A DNA stretch of 64,000 nucleotides from Provencibacterium sp. (GCA_022793895.1 JAAWDS010000053.1:62001-126000), one strand, 5' to 3'; shown: positions 16,543-25,151, numbered from the stretch's first letter. Notes: generated by a model not told the origin, from the letters alone. Made by a program: numbers and translations.

Positions 16543-18006
16543 ATGCGGATAAAGGAATGGCTGCACTGGGAGAGCGGGCAGAAGGAGCCGGGCCGCCAGC
16601 AGCGGCTCATGAAGCTGCTGGCGGGCTTTGTTGGAGTCATGCTGGTCTTAACGGCTATCTCCCGCGCGGCCGATTCGCTGACGGTTGCGCAGGTGGAGCT
16701 GGAAACGCCGAAGAGCGGCGCGATTGAGCATGCGTTTGATAAGCAAGGAATTTTAACGGCTAACCGGGAGGTAGCCGCCACCACCTTGAGCGGTATCCTG
16801 GTCGAGAGCGTGCAGGCTTACATAGGAGCGGCGGTGGAGAAGGACGCCCCGCTCTTTACGCTGAGCATGCAGGATCTGGAGGAGAAGCTGCGGGAAAAGT
16901 CGGTCGAGAAGCAGAAGCTGCAAATCCAGCTACAGGCCGCTTACCTCGCCCAGCAGAATCAAAATGAGCTGGACGCGCTGGAGCAGAAGCGGGCGGGCGA
17001 GGATTATGATTACACGCTGGAGGAGGCGAAGGAGCGGGTTCGCCGCGCCCAGAACGATCAAAAGGATGTCGGGGATAAGCTGGACGATTTTTGGCGCGAG
17101 CATGACCGCGATGAGTTTGACCACTGGTGGAACGACCGTTGGTACTTGGAGGAGGACGACTGGGATGAGGACGACGATTGGGGAACGATTGGCTCCTCAT
17201 CCTCCGGCGCAAAGGCGGAGCTGGAAGCCTTGATGAAGGAGTACCAGACCGCCAAGCGCGCGCTGGCCGACGCCAAGCGCGCCGAGGAGCGGGCGGCTCT
17301 GGAGGCGGAGCGCAAGCTGGAGGATGCGGAACGGTCGGGTGTCCCCAGCTCCGAGCCGCAGCTCCTTTCGTTAAGTATTCAGTTGGCCGAAATCGAAATC
17401 GCGCGCCTCCGGCAGTTGATTGAGGCCGGGGGCCAGGTGCTGAGCCCTGCCGGCGGGGTGGTGCAGAAGCTGGAGGTATCCACCGGCGGCCGCACCTCCG
17501 ATGTGGCCGCGGCCGTCATTGCAGAGAGCTCGGAGGGCTTCCGGTTTACCGCCACGCTGAGCGAGGAAGAAGCGAAGTATGCCGCGCGCGGCGATAAAGC
17601 CACCGTTACCCTGCAAGGGAAACAGCGCGGGGTGGAAACGGTGATCGAGAGCGTCACCCCCAGCGCGAAAGAGGCGGGCGGCGTGGAGATTGTCGCGCTT
17701 CTGGAAGAAGGGGAGGCGGGCCAGGCGGCGAGCATCCGCATTTCCAAGCGTTCGGAGAGCTACCCGCAATGCGTGCCGCTCTCGGCGCTGCGGGGAGGCA
17801 CGGGCGATCAATATGTGCTGGTGATGGAGGAGCGGCAAACGGTGCTGGGAAATGAGCAGGTGGCGCGGCGCGTCAATGTAACCGTCTCCGACTCCAACGA
17901 TACCCGCGCGGCGGTCAGCGGCGCGCTGCAAAGCCAAGATAAGGTCATTACCGGCAGTACCAAGAACATCGTTGAGGGCGATCGCGTGCGCCCGGCAGAG
18001 TCGTGA
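16543..18006 (+). CDS. HlyD/MacA-like periplasmic-adaptor-type protein with Trp/Asp-rich insertion
   Basis: 487 residues. One N-terminal membrane helix (LMKLLAGFVGVMLVLTAIS), a biotinyl-lipoyl-like segment (GILTANREVAATTLSGILV), two long heptad-rich helices (~105-180 and ~225-290) that should form an antiparallel coiled-coil hairpin, then beta-barrel-type segments and a C-terminal domain. The turn between the two helices (~181-224) is replaced by a run of Asp/Glu with six Trp, followed by a Ser-rich tail, which I do not recognise from any family. The next gene overlaps by 4 bases and resembles the MacB periplasmic core, so the pair recalls a MacAB/FtsX-type assembly. In a Gram-positive, adaptors of this kind bridge the cell wall space. 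No ATPase is adjacent. Confidence 0.75.
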   Translation: MRIKEWLHWESGQKEPGRQQRLMKLLAGFVGVMLVLTAISRAADSLTVAQVELETPKSGAIEHAFDKQGILTANREVAATTLSGILVESVQAYIGAAVEKDAPLFTLSMQDLEEKLREKSVEKQKLQIQLQAAYLAQQNQNELDALEQKRAGEDYDYTLEEAKERVRRAQNDQKDVGDKLDDFWREHDRDEFDHWWNDRWYLEEDDWDEDDDWGTIGSSSSGAKAELEALMKEYQTAKRALADAKRAEERAALEAERKLEDAERSGVPSSEPQLLSLSIQLAEIEIARLRQLIEAGGQVLSPAGGVVQKLEVSTGGRTSDVAAAVIAESSEGFRFTATLSEEEAKYAARGDKATVTLQGKQRGVETVIESVTPSAKEAGGVEIVALLEEGEAGQAASIRISKRSESYPQCVPLSALRGGTGDQYVLVMEERQTVLGNEQVARRVNVTVSDSNDTRAAVSGALQSQDKVITGSTKNIVEGDRVRPAES

Positions 18007-19037
18007 GCGCGCTGCGCCGGGCGTTCCCGGCCCTCCTCCTTTTCCTGTTGCTGCTGCCGCTGTGGGCGGGGGCGGTGACGGCGGGGAACGCGTTGCGCGC
18101 CCTGCCGGATGCGGCCCTGCTGCGCTACCACACCCATTCCTTTTCGCACACACAGCTTTTGCAGATAGAGAAGAGCGAGGGGGAGAATGAGAGGGCGCTG
18201 CCCTTTTCCGCCTTCACCCAACTGGACGCCCAGCCGGTAGAGAGCAAGCTCTACCGGCGCACCGTGCAGGCGGATGTTCTTTTGTTTTATGGCGACCTGC
18301 GCCGTATCCTGCGGGCCGTGCCGGAAATGGAATTTGTGTCCTCGGCCGATGAAACAGGCTGCGCCGTGGATCGGGATACTGCCTTCCGGCTTTGGGGGAG
18401 CGCGCAGGTGCTGGGGGAAACGCTGCTCTTTGAGGGGCGGGAATACACCGTCCGCGCGGTGTTCGATGCGCCGGAGGGCACGGTGGCCCTCCCCGTCCCG
18501 ACGGAGGGCCATGGGCTCTCGGTCCTGGCCGTTGATACGCCGGAGGGCCGGGATGCGCGCCAGCAGGCAGAGGAGTTTTACAGGCGTCACGGCCTTCCCG
18601 CTCCCGACGCGCTGACAACCGGCGGCTGGTACGGGCCGGTTTCCCGCTGTCTCATCCTGCTGCCTGCGCTGCCTCTCCTGGCGGCGCTGCTTTGGGGAAT
18701 CCTCAGAGAACTATGGGGGATGCGCAGGACGCCGGTGCTTTGCGCCCTCTGGTGTCTGGCGGCGGCGGTTCTTTTCTGGGGGCTCTTTCATTTCAGCGGG
18801 TTCCGGCTGTCGCTGCCGCCGGGGTTAGTACCAACCCGCTGGTCCGATTTTGAATTTTGGCGGCGGTTGTTGGAGGGCTGGGGCGAAAACCTGCAAAACG
18901 CCCTGTTGACGCCGGTGCTCGCGCCGGACCGGCTGGTAGGCTCCGCCCTATTGCGGCTGCTGTCGTGCAGCTTTTTCGCCGCGGCGGATGTAATCGGGAT
19001 GATGATATTATACTATAAGTACAAAAAGGGACGGTAA
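18003..19037 (+). CDS. Membrane protein with MacB-core-like extracellular domain
   Basis: 344 residues from a GTG that overlaps the previous stop (GTGA). One N-terminal helix (residues ~6-28), an extracellular domain of ~190 residues with a MacB-PCD-like pattern (LWGSAQVLGETLLFEGREYT then VRAVFDAP), and about three C-terminal helices. This is the topology of FtsX/MacB-type ABC permeases (1+3 helices). Translational coupling to the HlyD-like gene supports a two-protein complex. The ATP-binding partner is missing from the locus. Alternative: an unrelated secretion or sensing protein. The intrinsic terminator overlaps its stop codon. Confidence 0.6.
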   Translation: MSALRRAFPALLLFLLLLPLWAGAVTAGNALRALPDAALLRYHTHSFSHTQLLQIEKSEGENERALPFSAFTQLDAQPVESKLYRRTVQADVLLFYGDLRRILRAVPEMEFVSSADETGCAVDRDTAFRLWGSAQVLGETLLFEGREYTVRAVFDAPEGTVALPVPTEGHGLSVLAVDTPEGRDARQQAEEFYRRHGLPAPDALTTGGWYGPVSRCLILLPALPLLAALLWGILRELWGMRRTPVLCALWCLAAAVLFWGLFHFSGFRLSLPPGLVPTRWSDFEFWRRLLEGWGENLQNALLTPVLAPDRLVGSALLRLLSCSFFAAADVIGMMILYYKYKKGR

Positions 19038-19066
19038 AAACGCTTTGCGTTTCTACCGTCCCTTTT
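19024..19066 (+). terminator. Intrinsic terminator overlapping the stop of the MacB-like gene
   Basis: Arms AAAAGGGACGGTA (19024-19036) and TACCGTCCCTTTT (19054-19066), with an inner AAACGC/GCGTTT stem separated by one mismatch and a 3-base loop. The stem includes the stop codon at 19035-19037. Confidence 0.8.
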
Positions 19067-19152
19067 GAAAAAATGCTTTCAGGCAATGACCTGAGGGCAC
19101 GCTGTAAAATGGAAGAAGCCTCCGGCCAAGCGATCCTCCGGCTTGCGGAACA

Positions 19153-19328
19153 AGGGCGTGCCCGCAGAATAGAGAAAACCTCCAACCGAGCGATCCCTCC
19201 GGCTTGTAGAAACCAGAAAAACGGTGGTTTCGCGCCGTACGGCACGAAATTCAGGGCATAATCTTCGCCCTGAAAACCGTTTTTCCAACGGGCGCGTTGC
19301 AAAATGCGAAGCATTTTGCAACGCGCCC
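19153..19328 (-). repeat. Dispersed intergenic repeat, copy A
   Basis: Reading on the minus strand from 19328: an 18-bp perfect hairpin with a 3-base loop (arms 19290-19307 and 19311-19328; GGGCGCGTTGCAAAATGC), then GGAAAAACGG, TTTTCAGGGCGAAGA, a CCCTGAATTTCG stretch, GGCGCGAAACCACCG, CTGGTTTCT, and a closing GGGCACGCCC. Copies B (50542-50744) and C (61793-61982) show the same order. 19067-19152 holds a further imperfect half-copy. There is no gene in 19067-19332. Confidence 0.85.
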
Positions 19329-19332
19329 ATTT

Positions 19333-20805
19333 TTAGCGGGCAAACGGATTCTCGCCGGGATAGGGCAGGCCCTTCGGCTGGTTGTAGGAGATTTTCTCGA
19401 TCCCTAAGTAACGGAACACCTCAAAGAGCGCCTTACCGGCGTGCCCAAAGGCAACCGCGCCATGGTGCGGGTAATGATCGGCTACGAGGACATGGCGGTA
19501 GAACCGATCCATCTCCGAGATGGCGAACACGCCGATGCCGCCGAACGAGCGGGTTGCAACCGGCAGGATTTCGCCCTCGGCCACATAGGCTTTCAGGCCG
19601 CCTTCCGCCACTCCCTGCAAGCGGTAGAAGGTGATAGAACCGGGCTGGATATCCCCTTCCAGGGTGCCGCGGGTGATGTTCGGCTCGCCGTCCGGCTCCA
19701 GGCTGCGTTTCATGATGAGCTGATGCTTCATCGTTGCGCTCTTGAGGCGGCAGGAGGGGGTATTGCCGCAATGGAAGCCCATGAAGGTTTCATGCAGGCG
19801 GTAATCATACTTCCCGGCAATGTCGGCGTTGTAGAGATCGGCTGGGACCGAGTTGTTGATATCCAACAGCGTTACCGGCTCGGCGGTTACGCAGGTGCCG
19901 ATGTATTCGCTGAGCGCGCCATAGATATCCACCTCGCAGGAGACCGGGATCCCGCGGCCGGTCAGCCGGGAGTTGACATAGCAGGGGACAAAGCCGAACT
20001 CGGTTTGGAAGGCGGGCCAGCACTTGTTGGCGAAGGCGACGTAGTCGCGCGAGCCCTTGGTCTCCTCCATCCAATCCAAGAGGGTCAGCTCATACTGTGC
20101 GAGCTTGGGCAGGATACCGCTCATGCGGTTGCCGTCGCCGAGCTCGGCGGCCATGTCGGCCATTACCTCAGGGATGCGCTTGTCGTTTTCATGCTTTTTG
20201 AAGGCGACCAGCAGATCCAGCTCGCTGTTTTCCTGTACCTCTACCCCCAGGCTGAGGAGGGACTGGATCGGCGCGTTGCAGGCTAAGAAGTCGTTCGGGC
20301 GCGGGCCGAACGCGATGATCTTGAGCTTCTGAAGGCCCAGGATGGCGCGGGCGATCGGTACAAAGTCGCGGATCATCCCGGCGACCTCTTCGGCGGTCCC
20401 GACCGGGTAGGAGGGGATGTAGGCTTTAATTCCCCGGATGCCCAGGTTGTAGGAGCAGTTCAGCATGCCGCAGTAGGCGTCGCCGCGCCCGTCAATGAGG
20501 TTGTCGCCGGTCTCCTCAGCGGCGGCGGCGAACATAACCGGCCCGTCAAATTCGCGGGCAATGAGCGTTTCGGGCGTTTCAGGGCCGAAGTTGCCCAGAA
20601 AGACGGCCAAAGCGTTTACGCCGTGCGCCTTGACGTCGGCGACTGCTTTCAGCATATCCAGCTCGTTTTCCACCGTCACCGGGCACTCATAGAGATCGCC
20701 GTGGGCGGCGGCTACCGCATGGCGGCGGCCTTCGGAGAGGGAAGCGGGGAAGCAGTCCCGGCTGACCGAAATCAAGCCGAGCTTTACCTCTGGGATATTC
20801 ATCAT
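19333..20805 (-). CDS. L-fucose/L-arabinose isomerase family protein
   Basis: 490 residues resembling the L-fucose isomerase-like superfamily: an N-terminal Rossmann-like part (VKLGLISVSRDCFP), a middle domain (FGPRPNDFLACNAP), and a C-terminal metal-binding region with conserved acidic and His residues (CEVDIYGALSEYIG; FHCGNTPSC). These enzymes interconvert aldoses and ketoses. With the xylulokinase-like gene downstream it would give a ketose phosphate. It is the last-transcribed... of the three? No: reading from the promoter at 23.1 kb the order is DUF4867, kinase, isomerase, so it is the distal gene. The sugar substrate cannot be told from sequence. Confidence 0.85.
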   Translation of the reverse strand: MMNIPEVKLGLISVSRDCFPASLSEGRRHAVAAAHGDLYECPVTVENELDMLKAVADVKAHGVNALAVFLGNFGPETPETLIAREFDGPVMFAAAAEETGDNLIDGRGDAYCGMLNCSYNLGIRGIKAYIPSYPVGTAEEVAGMIRDFVPIARAILGLQKLKIIAFGPRPNDFLACNAPIQSLLSLGVEVQENSELDLLVAFKKHENDKRIPEVMADMAAELGDGNRMSGILPKLAQYELTLLDWMEETKGSRDYVAFANKCWPAFQTEFGFVPCYVNSRLTGRGIPVSCEVDIYGALSEYIGTCVTAEPVTLLDINNSVPADLYNADIAGKYDYRLHETFMGFHCGNTPSCRLKSATMKHQLIMKRSLEPDGEPNITRGTLEGDIQPGSITFYRLQGVAEGGLKAYVAEGEILPVATRSFGGIGVFAISEMDRFYRHVLVADHYPHHGAVAFGHAGKALFEVFRYLGIEKISYNQPKGLPYPGENPFAR

Positions 20806-20884
20806 CTTGGTTTCCTCCTGTTCTTAGCGGTTTGTTTTTGAACGGTTTATAGGTTTATCAGCGGGCTGCGGCTTTCCCGCAGCC

Positions 20885-22363
20885 TTAGAAGGACCACTTG
20901 AGGGCGGGATACATCTGGAGGTATTTCTCATATTGCGCCCGGTAGACCCCGGCGTTTTCCGGGATGGGAAGGGTCTCGCCATCCGGCTTTGCGAGCTTCA
21001 TCGCCTCCTCCAGATCCTGCCACAGCCCGCAGCCTGCGCCTGCAACGAGCGCCGCGCCGAAGCTGCCGCCGAGCGCGCTGCCATAAACGGTGCGAACCGG
21101 AAGCTGGAAGATATCGGCCAGCATCTGCCGCCAAAGCGGGCTCTTCGCGCCGCCGCCCGCAACGACGATTTCATTGGAGACGATGGTGGGGGAGGCGTCC
21201 GCAATGCGGTCATAGACATGCTTGAGCGAGAAGCAGACCCCTTCGAGCACCGCGCGGGCGAAATGGCCCTTGCCCATCACCGAGCTGAGGCCCAAGAAGG
21301 CTCCTTTCGCTTCGGGGTCAAACAGCGGGCAGCGCTCGCCGGTCAGGTAGGGGAGGTAGAGAAGCCCGCCGCTTCCGGCCGGGACCTCGCCCGCCAGGCG
21401 GTCGAGGTCGCGGAAGCTGTCCCCGCCGCCGAGCGCATCATGGAACCACTGATAGGAGCCCGCCGCGGCCAGCGTGCAGCCGAAGGCCATCCAGCGTCCG
21501 GGCGCGTTGCCGCAGAAAAGCTGGAGCCGGCCTTCCGGGTTATCGGCATAGCCGGGCAGCCCGGAGGCCACCACGCCCGACGTGCCCAGCGTGACCCCTA
21601 CGCGGCCGGGGACAGCCAGCCCCATGCCAGTCGTGGAGATAACGGCGTCGCCGCCGCCGCCATAGACAGGGACGCCCGCCGGGATTCCCGTTTCGGCCGC
21701 CGCCGCTTCGGCGACGCAGCCCGTCTGTTCGGTGGATTCCACGCAGGCGGGGAAGAGGCTTTCGTGCAGGCCAACCTTTTCGATCAGTCCCTTGGCCCAG
21801 CAGCGGTTTTTCACATCGTACAACCCGGTACCCGACGCATCGGAAACCTCGGTGACGAGCTCGCCGGTCAGCCGGTAGCGAATGTAGTCCTTCGGAAGGA
21901 TAACCGTCTCGGTTTTCTCGTAATTCTCCGGCTCGTTTTCCTTCATCCAGAGGATTTTGCCGCCGGTGTAGCCGGTGAGCATCATGTTGTTGGTGTAGGT
22001 CAGCAGGCCCGGAAGGCCGCCGGCGGCTTCGGTGATCTGGTCGCACTGCTTCTGGGTGCGCTGATCGTTCCAAAGAATGGCGCGGCGCACCGGCCGCTTT
22101 TCCTTATCCAAGGCAACCATGCCGTGCATCTGCCCGGAAAAGCTGACGCCTACGATGGTAGCCCCTCCGAGCCCGGCGGTGACGGTGCGCAGGCCGCGCA
22201 CGGCGCCCTCCCACCAGTCGTCCGGTTCCTGTTCGGTCCAACCCGGCTGGGGCTGGTAGAGCGGATAGGTCTCGGTGCTCTCGCTGAGGATCCTCCCGTC
22301 GGCCGCAACGGCGATGACCTTGCAGCCGGAGGTTCCGACGTCTATGCCGATAACGCAGTTCAT
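20885..22363 (-). CDS. xylB: Xylulokinase (FGGY sugar kinase)
   Basis: 492 residues of the FGGY kinase family: N-terminal phosphate-binding motif GIDVGTSGCKVIAV, a GQMHGMV stretch characteristic of xylulokinases, GTSGVVASG in the second lobe, and GGGAKSPLWRQMLAD near the C-terminus. It would phosphorylate D-xylulose or a related ketose. The neighbours are a DUF4867 gene upstream and an isomerase downstream on the same strand, which fits a complete aldose-to-ketose-phosphate module. The symbol is by family; the true substrate may be another ketose. Confidence 0.88.
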   Translation of the reverse strand: MNCVIGIDVGTSGCKVIAVAADGRILSESTETYPLYQPQPGWTEQEPDDWWEGAVRGLRTVTAGLGGATIVGVSFSGQMHGMVALDKEKRPVRRAILWNDQRTQKQCDQITEAAGGLPGLLTYTNNMMLTGYTGGKILWMKENEPENYEKTETVILPKDYIRYRLTGELVTEVSDASGTGLYDVKNRCWAKGLIEKVGLHESLFPACVESTEQTGCVAEAAAAETGIPAGVPVYGGGGDAVISTTGMGLAVPGRVGVTLGTSGVVASGLPGYADNPEGRLQLFCGNAPGRWMAFGCTLAAAGSYQWFHDALGGGDSFRDLDRLAGEVPAGSGGLLYLPYLTGERCPLFDPEAKGAFLGLSSVMGKGHFARAVLEGVCFSLKHVYDRIADASPTIVSNEIVVAGGGAKSPLWRQMLADIFQLPVRTVYGSALGGSFGAALVAGAGCGLWQDLEEAMKLAKPDGETLPIPENAGVYRAQYEKYLQMYPALKWSF

Positions 22364-22438
22364 GATGAACCTCTCTTTCTTGCCGGTTTTTTTACCCGGC
22401 AGACAGCAAGCGGAATGGATACACGCCGCTTTTTTGGA

Positions 22439-23086
22439 TTATTTCTCTTCCCCAGTAATATGTAGATTCTCCCCGGTCAAGCCCACATAAGCCCCTTGTC
22501 CGGCCTCCGGAGCCTCGGCATGGGCGAGAAGCCACTTGTTGCAGGCGAAGAGCCAGCGATCCTCCAGGTTTCCTTCCTGAATGGCAGGCTTGCCGGTGTT
22601 GGTGCCGCGCGGCAGCACGATCACCACGCGGAAGCCGCTCTCAGGGGTGCGGCCGCAGGGCGCATAGTGCAGCGTGGTCGCATAGAGCTCGACCCCTGTG
22701 CCTGCCGGGAGCAGAAAGGCGCGGACCTTCGCCGTATCGAGTTTACCCTCGGCAATCTCCTCCTGCCGGGCCAGGAGCAGGATGCAGTCGTCCGCCGCGA
22801 TATCAACCTCGCTGTCGCGGTGGTATTCAAGGCAGCCGAGCGTGTCGTTGACGCCGTTGCAGTAGCCGAGCTGGATGGGCATGCCGCCATAGTAGCGGTT
22901 CGCCAGCTCCCCATAAACCGGGAGCTCCTCCAGTGCCGGTTCGCTGGGAAGGTAAACGACGCCCGTTTCAGGCAGCGGGGTTTTTTCGCGGAGCGCCGCG
23001 AGCAGCGGGACGAAATCATAGCCGCTGACGACCTGGCCGTAGGAGCGGAAGCTCTCGCTGAAAACACTTTCAAGCGCAAGGGACAT
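22439..23086 (-). CDS. DUF4867 family protein (cupin-like)
   Basis: 215 residues from ATG 23086, which has AAAGGAGAG at the proper distance; an upstream in-frame ATG lacks one. The sequence resembles DUF4867, a family usually found among sugar isomerase/kinase/aldolase genes in Firmicutes. Visible features are a cupin-like core: CLEYHRDSEVDIAADDCILL, FLLPAGTGVELYATTLHYAP. It may be an isomerase or mutarotase-like helper; function is unproven. First gene of the sugar operon. Confidence 0.8.
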   Translation of the reverse strand: MSLALESVFSESFRSYGQVVSGYDFVPLLAALREKTPLPETGVVYLPSEPALEELPVYGELANRYYGGMPIQLGYCNGVNDTLGCLEYHRDSEVDIAADDCILLLARQEEIAEGKLDTAKVRAFLLPAGTGVELYATTLHYAPCGRTPESGFRVVIVLPRGTNTGKPAIQEGNLEDRWLFACNKWLLAHAEAPEAGQGAYVGLTGENLHITGEEK

Positions 23087-23128
23087 GGTTTTCACTCTCC
23101 TTTTGTGCACGTGAACGTTGTTGTTTTC

Positions 23129-23157
23129 ATTATAACCCCTCTCTCTCCGAAATGCAA
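23129..23157 (-). promoter_or_regulatory. Promoter of the DUF4867-xylB-isomerase operon
   Basis: Minus-strand TTGCAT (23157-23152), 17-base spacer, perfect TATAAT (23134-23129). Downstream, TGCACGTGAA (23106-23115), a near-palindrome centred on CG, sits between start site and ribosome site. It is a plausible operator for the divergent LacI-type regulator. Confidence 0.75.
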
Positions 23158-23197
23158 GGAGTATATACTAAAAAAATGAAAAAATCCGGCAAAAAAC

Positions 23198-23226
23198 TTG
23201 ACAAAAATAAAAGAGCTGCGTATGAT
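23198..23226 (+). promoter_or_regulatory. Promoter of the LacI-type regulator/SDR unit
   Basis: Perfect TTGACA (23198-23203), 17-base spacer, TATGAT (23221-23226), followed by a ~140-base leader before the chosen GTG start. GTTCCCGTGAAC (23334-23345) in the leader shares CGTGAACG with the divergent operator candidate. Confidence 0.75.
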
Positions 23227-23371
23227 AAAAAAGCAGGTTATCCGCAGCCAAAAACGGGATAATCAAGGGGATAAAGGGCGGCTAGGCCGTCAAAAAGGCG
23301 ATAAAATGGGGGAAGGGTCAAAGAAAGGCTCTGTTCCCGTGAACGGTTTTTGGAGAAGGGAAGGGAAGCGC

Positions 23372-24400
23372 GTGCCGGTGACATCCAAAGAAATAGCGGC
23401 CCTCGCGGGCGTTTCCCGCGGCACGGTGGATCGCGTGCTGAACAACCGGCCCGGCGTAAAGCCGGAAACGCGTGAGCGGGTGGAAAAGATAGCCCGCGAA
23501 CTCGGCTATGTGCCCAACCGCGCGGGCCGGGCGCTCTCCAGCTCCCGGAGGACCTTCACCATCGGGCTGGCGCTCAACTGCGTGGGGATCCGGTTTTATG
23601 ATGAGGTCCTGCGCGGCATTGCCGACTGCCGGGCGGCCTATGCGGATTTTAACCTGCGGTTGGCCGACTTCCGGCTACAGGGCTATACGCTGGCCGATCA
23701 GCTCGATGCGCTGGACGCCTTGCAGGCGCAGCAGGCGGATGGGGTGCTCGTCACCCCCTTGAACGATCCGGAGGTTGCGCGCCGGATCGATCGGCTGGTG
23801 GAGAATGGGACGCCGGTGGTCACGCTGAACAACGACATCGGCGGCGCACGGAGGATGCTTTATGTAGGCTGCAACTATTTCGAAAGCGGCCGGACGGCGG
23901 CCGGGCTGATGGGGCTGTTTACCGGCGGGCATGGACGCGCCGGGCTGGTGCTGGGATCGGGACGGATGCTCGGCCAGCGGCAGCGCAGGGAGGGCTTTTG
24001 CTCGGAGCTGTCGCTGCGCTATCCCGAAATGGAGCTTGCAGGCGTCGCCGAGGGGGAGGATGACGATGTGCGCACCTACCGCCAGACGCTGGGGCTTCTG
24101 GAGCGCTGCGGCCGGCTGGACGCCCTCTATTTTGCGGCGGCGGGCGCCTATGGCGGCGTTCAGGCGCTGCGGGAGCGCTGCGGGGAGCGCATGCCGGTGG
24201 TGATCGCGTCGGACGCGGTGGAGGAGACCTGCCGTCTCATCCGGGAAGGGGCGGTGCAGGCGACCATCTGCCAGGAGCCTTACCGGCAGGGCTATGAAGC
24301 GTTCAAGCATATTTTGGAGTATCTGCTTTCCGGCAGGCTTCCGGCGCAGGATAAGCTCTACATGCAGAACGAAATCAAAATTGTTCAGAATATGGGATAG
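23372..24400 (+). CDS. LacI family transcriptional regulator (sugar operon)
   Basis: About 342 residues from the GTG at 23372, chosen because it sits just before the helix-turn-helix (TSKEIAALAGVSRGTVDRVL) and follows GAAGGGAAGGGAAG; the frame is open upstream to 23198, giving a longer alternative. The effector domain is periplasmic-binding-protein-like (FTIGLALNCVGIRFYDEVLRG, in two parts FTIGLALNCVG and IRFYDEVLRG) and resembles ribose/xylose-type sensors. Divergent from the isomerase operon, it is its likely local regulator. It is followed 16 bases later by an SDR gene that looks unrelated to sugar use. Confidence 0.9.
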   Translation: MPVTSKEIAALAGVSRGTVDRVLNNRPGVKPETRERVEKIARELGYVPNRAGRALSSSRRTFTIGLALNCVGIRFYDEVLRGIADCRAAYADFNLRLADFRLQGYTLADQLDALDALQAQQADGVLVTPLNDPEVARRIDRLVENGTPVVTLNNDIGGARRMLYVGCNYFESGRTAAGLMGLFTGGHGRAGLVLGSGRMLGQRQRREGFCSELSLRYPEMELAGVAEGEDDDVRTYRQTLGLLERCGRLDALYFAAAGAYGGVQALRERCGERMPVVIASDAVEETCRLIREGAVQATICQEPYRQGYEAFKHILEYLLSGRLPAQDKLYMQNEIKIVQNMG

Positions 24401-24416
24401 GATTTTTGAGGAGGGA

Positions 24417-25151
24417 ATGCGGTTGGTCGTTTTCATTACCGGCGCTTCGCGCGGGATCGGCCGGGCGGCCGCCCGGCTGTTTGCCCGCGAGGGTTGGCGG
24501 GTGGCCGCGGGCAGCCTGCGTCACAGGGAGGAGGCCGAGGACCTCTGCCGCGCGCTTAGGGAGGAGGGGTGCGACGCCTGCGCCGTCTGCGGCGACGTGG
24601 CCGATCGGGAGGCGGTAAACCGGATGTTTGACGAGGCGGAACGCCGTCTCGGACCGGTGGATGCGCTCGTGAACAACGCGGGCTTTGCCATGCAGAAGCT
24701 GTTTCAGGATACTTCGCCGCAGGAGTGGGAGCGGATGCTGGCCGTCACCCTCACCGGGGCCTATCACTGCTGCCAGCGCGCCCTGCCGGGCATGCTGGCA
24801 AGGAAGCGGGGGAGCATTGTCAATGTCTCTTCCATTTGGGGACTGACGGGCGCTTCCTGCGAGGCGGCCTATTCCGCAGCGAAGGCGGGACTTATCGGCC
24901 TGACCAAAGGATTGGCCAAGGAGCTGGGGCCCTCCGGCATCCGGGTCAACTGCATTGCGCCCGGTGTGACGGCTACCGATATGTGCGCCGGGCTGGGAGA
25001 AGAGACGCTGGCTGCGCTGGGCGAGGAGACGCCTCTCGGCCGGATCGGGACGCCCGAAGAGGCGGCCGAGGCCATCCTCTTTCTCGCTTCGCCGCGCGCC
25101 TCTTTTATAACCGGCCAGGTCCTAAGCCCCAACGGCGGTTTGGTGATCTGA
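24417..25151 (+). CDS. ymfI: SDR oxidoreductase, probable EF-P 5-aminopentanone reductase (YmfI-like)
   Basis: 244 residues from ATG 24417 with GAGGAGGGA upstream. Short-chain dehydrogenase hallmarks: TGASRGIG cofactor motif near residue 8, NNAG, and the catalytic Ser (VSSIWG) with YSAAK. The stretch SSIWGLTGASCEAAYSAAK and the ending GQVLSPNGGLVI resemble the YmfI group, which reduces the 5-aminopentanone on elongation factor P in Bacillus. The window also encodes YmfF and YmfH homologues 16 kb away, which supports this. A FabG-like 3-ketoacyl reductase is the alternative. Ends at a bidirectional terminator. Confidence 0.75.
   Translation: MRLVVFITGASRGIGRAAARLFAREGWRVAAGSLRHREEAEDLCRALREEGCDACAVCGDVADREAVNRMFDEAERRLGPVDALVNNAGFAMQKLFQDTSPQEWERMLAVTLTGAYHCCQRALPGMLARKRGSIVNVSSIWGLTGASCEAAYSAAKAGLIGLTKGLAKELGPSGIRVNCIAPGVTATDMCAGLGEETLAALGEETPLGRIGTPEEAAEAILFLASPRASFITGQVLSPNGGLVI

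Noticed and set aside
19290-19328. Hairpin as part of a CRISPR array
   Set aside because: Single hairpin in a dispersed element; no regularly spaced repeats and no cas genes.
20933-22465. 510-residue open frame antisense to xylB
   Set aside because: GC-rich antisense shadow; the minus-strand kinase motifs are unambiguous.
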